DNA of 64,000 bases from Sipunculus nudus (Eukaryota > Annelida > Sipuncula > Golfingiida > Sipunculidae). How positions within the stretch are numbered: the stretch's first letter is position 1; each line of letters opens with the position of its first letter. The stretch spans positions 80,222,659 to 80,286,658 of the forward strand of contig CM049313.1 of the NCBI GenBank assembly GCA_026874595.1, written 5' to 3'. Below the pieces are notes generated by a model. It ran no database searches. It saw nothing but the letters and a program-made list of their open reading frames with translations, and was not told the DNA's origin. Shown here one piece after another: positions 62,001-64,000 of the stretch. A program made the translations under genes and the position numbers.

Positions 62001-62038
62001 TACAGACAAATAAACAGACAGACAGACAGACAGACAAA
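55807..62038 (-). mobile_element. reverse Y unit 4 (6232 bp)
   Basis: Near-identical unit. It shares 'aaaatataaagtg' (near 57212) with unit 2, and its third satellite monomer has one extra C ('cccccccttcatcc' region near 58981), which changes the frame there. Confidence 0.85.
58067..60258 (-). repeat. satellite of unit 4, six monomers
   Basis: Six monomers. A single-base length change near 58985 alters the downstream frame, showing no constraint on a protein. Confidence 0.9.
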
Positions 62039-62227
62039 CTAGACGACCTGAGGTCGAACGCTTGCCGGAAGTGACCGGAAATAAGACAGCGAAATAGATG
62101 GACAGTTACTAGGCAGACAGACAGGGAACATTTGGATCTGATCAAATGAAAAACCTCTATCATGGGGAAAACAGTAGCACATATGAATAAGGTCTTGCTG
62201 ATTTTCAAAAGTCAAAGAGGAGTAGAC

Positions 62228-62259
<32 letters not shown>

Positions 62260-64000
62260 GGATAGAGAGACATTAATAGTGTTGTTATTAGTAGCCATCC
62301 TACACAGGATAATCCATTTTTGGACAGAAATAAAAATAAAGGAAGTCCAACTGAATCCTTGGCAGTTCTCCTATTCTTGAGTGCTGGAAATAAGAAAAGC
62401 ACTGAAAATGAAACTTGAAGAGTTGAACGTCCAGAATGCCGAAATGCAAGCGAAGCCGCGTTCGTGTTAGACAGAGACCCGACCTCTGGGTAAGGGAGAC
62501 GTGACCTTTCATTCCTGGACAAATAGGTCGGCCTGAGGACATCTTCAAGTCTGATGATGGCTTAAATTAGGGCTGTCCTTGAAGAAAAAAGGCAGTCGGT
62601 CAGCCTGCGTCCGGGAATTATAAAATTCCAAGAAGTCCTGCCCATCACGGATTAACTGTAATGTCCCCTTGGTGTAGGTTATCTGTAATGTGAAATTTAA
62701 TATATTTTAAAAATTGGAATCTTTGGTTAAAAAAGGAGAGACTTTTAAGGAGTCTGAAGTGGTAAGTAATAAGATAAAAAAATTTGAGGCCCTAGTTCCG
62801 TGGTGGGTTAGGACTTCATATATAAAAATATATTCTGGGATGAGAGAGGGGTGCTGTCAAATTTTTTGGCGCCTGCCGCACGTTTGTGAATAAAACGGTA
62901 CACTTGACACGGGCGCGATGGAAATTTAAGAGGAAAGGTAGTAATCCCAAGCCGTAGTTGAGTTGTTTTGACCCCAGAGTTTGCAGTCCTAGCTGAAATA
63001 GGCATGGGACGGGCTCTTTTTTAAACCCGGAACGCCAGAAGAGGCTGGAGATTGAATGAAGGATTGGGCCATTTTTTTATCCGAAAAACCTGGGAATTGA
63101 CAATTAAAAAAAATGACAGGGACCTTCTTAGCCCGTTCCAGCTCAGGGAACGGTCATTAGAATATTGTCGGGAATCCATATTATCCTACCTGTGGGCTGG
63201 GACGGTCCAGAAAACCGCAATTATACGGGTATCCATAAAATTGTATGTCAATTTTTGTCATTAATAAATACATATACATCTATAACGCGGACAGCTGGAG
63301 AATTCGGGGAGAATTCATCATGATGATATTATTAAATGTGAGCAAAGGTACAATTTATGTTTTGTATCATATTCCCTTAAGAACCTGTAAATTTGATATC
63401 CTGCATGGTTTTGTTACGGTTTGCACAGTAAACTGTTGAAAAAATATATAGTGTTTAGCGTTTTCGTCTGATGTAAGATCGGTAGTCAATGTTAGCTGGT
63501 GATCCAGATTGGTGTTAGTGGCAGTCCCACATTGTTTGCGCTGGTTATTATTTCGGTAATTTAACAGTGAATAAATGTCTTTAGAGTAATATAGTGGTCG
63601 ATTTTAAATGATTTTAACGTGTAATTAAAAGTATCATTGCATATAAAATCTCTCCGTGAATTGTCCGGGAATTCCCCGCGTTTACATATAAACGCATTTA
63701 CCAGCCGTATGAAAGTTTTTGTCCGCTTTCATAATGTTTGCCGTGCCCCGGACACAAATTTAAGACGAGATGGACTAAACCCCGCCCCTGTAGGATTGTT
63801 TGGACTCTGAAGAAACGAACCCTCGCAGGAAATGCGGTGGGACGGGCTCTTTCTTATTCGATGAACGCTCGAAAAGAGTGGTGAATGATTGAAAAAATAG
63901 GGTCATTTTCACTGTCATCTTGAATAACGGAATAAATATTTTTTTTTAAATTCATAGAGACTTGGTCATCCAATAACAGCAGAAAAAATGTTCTTTCAAA
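62039..64000 (-). mobile_element. reverse Y unit 5, 3' part (cut by window end)
   Basis: Common 3' block (CTAG 62039-62042, hairpin just right of it), (GACA)n microsatellite near 62222-62260, then spacer. The window stops before the poly-C tract and satellite. Confidence 0.85.

Noticed and set aside
541-64000. Classical cut-and-paste element with symmetric terminal inverted repeats and target duplications around A and D
   Set aside because: A and D units join head to tail with no 3' inverted repeat, hairpin or CTAG of their own; they are better described as tandemly amplified modules than as complete elements.

Overview
No protein-coding gene is supported anywhere in this window. Every open frame is short (about 130 aa or less, apart from frames that run through the N gap). 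Most recur once per repeat unit, and many are low-complexity translations of a (TTTG/TCTG)n microsatellite. The 64 kb is nested and tandem non-coding repeat DNA, low in G+C, of a eukaryotic and probably animal genome. A bivalve mollusc is my best guess: tetranucleotide-microsatellite-bearing, Helitron/Helentron-related elements (Pearl/CvA-like) with hairpin ends are characteristic of bivalves. That is inference from family resemblance, not a database match.

Layout. (1) 1-18761 is a plus-strand array of a ~1.27 kb module, called A here, with bodies at 541-1751, 4237-5435, 5436-6704, 6705-7972 and 17559-18761. Two A copies are split at their internal microsatellite by complete-looking elements: X (1820-4236, 2.4 kb) and Y (8033-17558, 9.5 kb). 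The window opens inside the 3' tail of an earlier X (1-540). X and Y share terminal structure: an 11-bp inverted repeat that begins at the first base on the 5' side but ends about 21 bp short of the 3' end, followed by a CGACC-GGTCG hairpin and CTAG. Both lie after TT in the microsatellite. This is the layout known for Helentron/Helitron2-type rolling-circle elements and their non-autonomous derivatives. Y carries a 2.6 kb unrelated insertion, Z (8749-11360), and a satellite of ~365-bp monomers (12490-15419). (2) 18762-18875 is a ladder of truncated 5' ends. (3) 18876-35690 is a tandem array of a 1288-bp module, D: 13 full copies that are almost identical, plus a fragment. (4) 35691-36190 is a 500-base N gap. 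(5) 36191-64000 is a tandem array of a ~6.23 kb unit in the opposite orientation. Each unit is element Y without the Z insertion, with six satellite monomers instead of eight, and with ~124 bp that the forward Y lacks.

Modules A, B (the body shared by X and Y) and D are homologous. Each looks like a dimer of a ~600-bp proto-module carrying the same short motifs in the same order: AGGTCA half-sites, a GTTACCATGGTTAC/GTTACCATGGTAAC palindrome, a TTCTCGT..ACGAGAA hairpin, and a CCACCAGGGGGCG-type sequence that matches the vertebrate CTCF core consensus. I counted 33 CTCF-like cores, all plus-strand, left of the gap and 5, all minus-strand, right of it.

Limits: repeat boundaries come from reading and aligning by eye; copy numbers depend on the assembly being right across near-identical arrays; functional readings of motifs are hypotheses.
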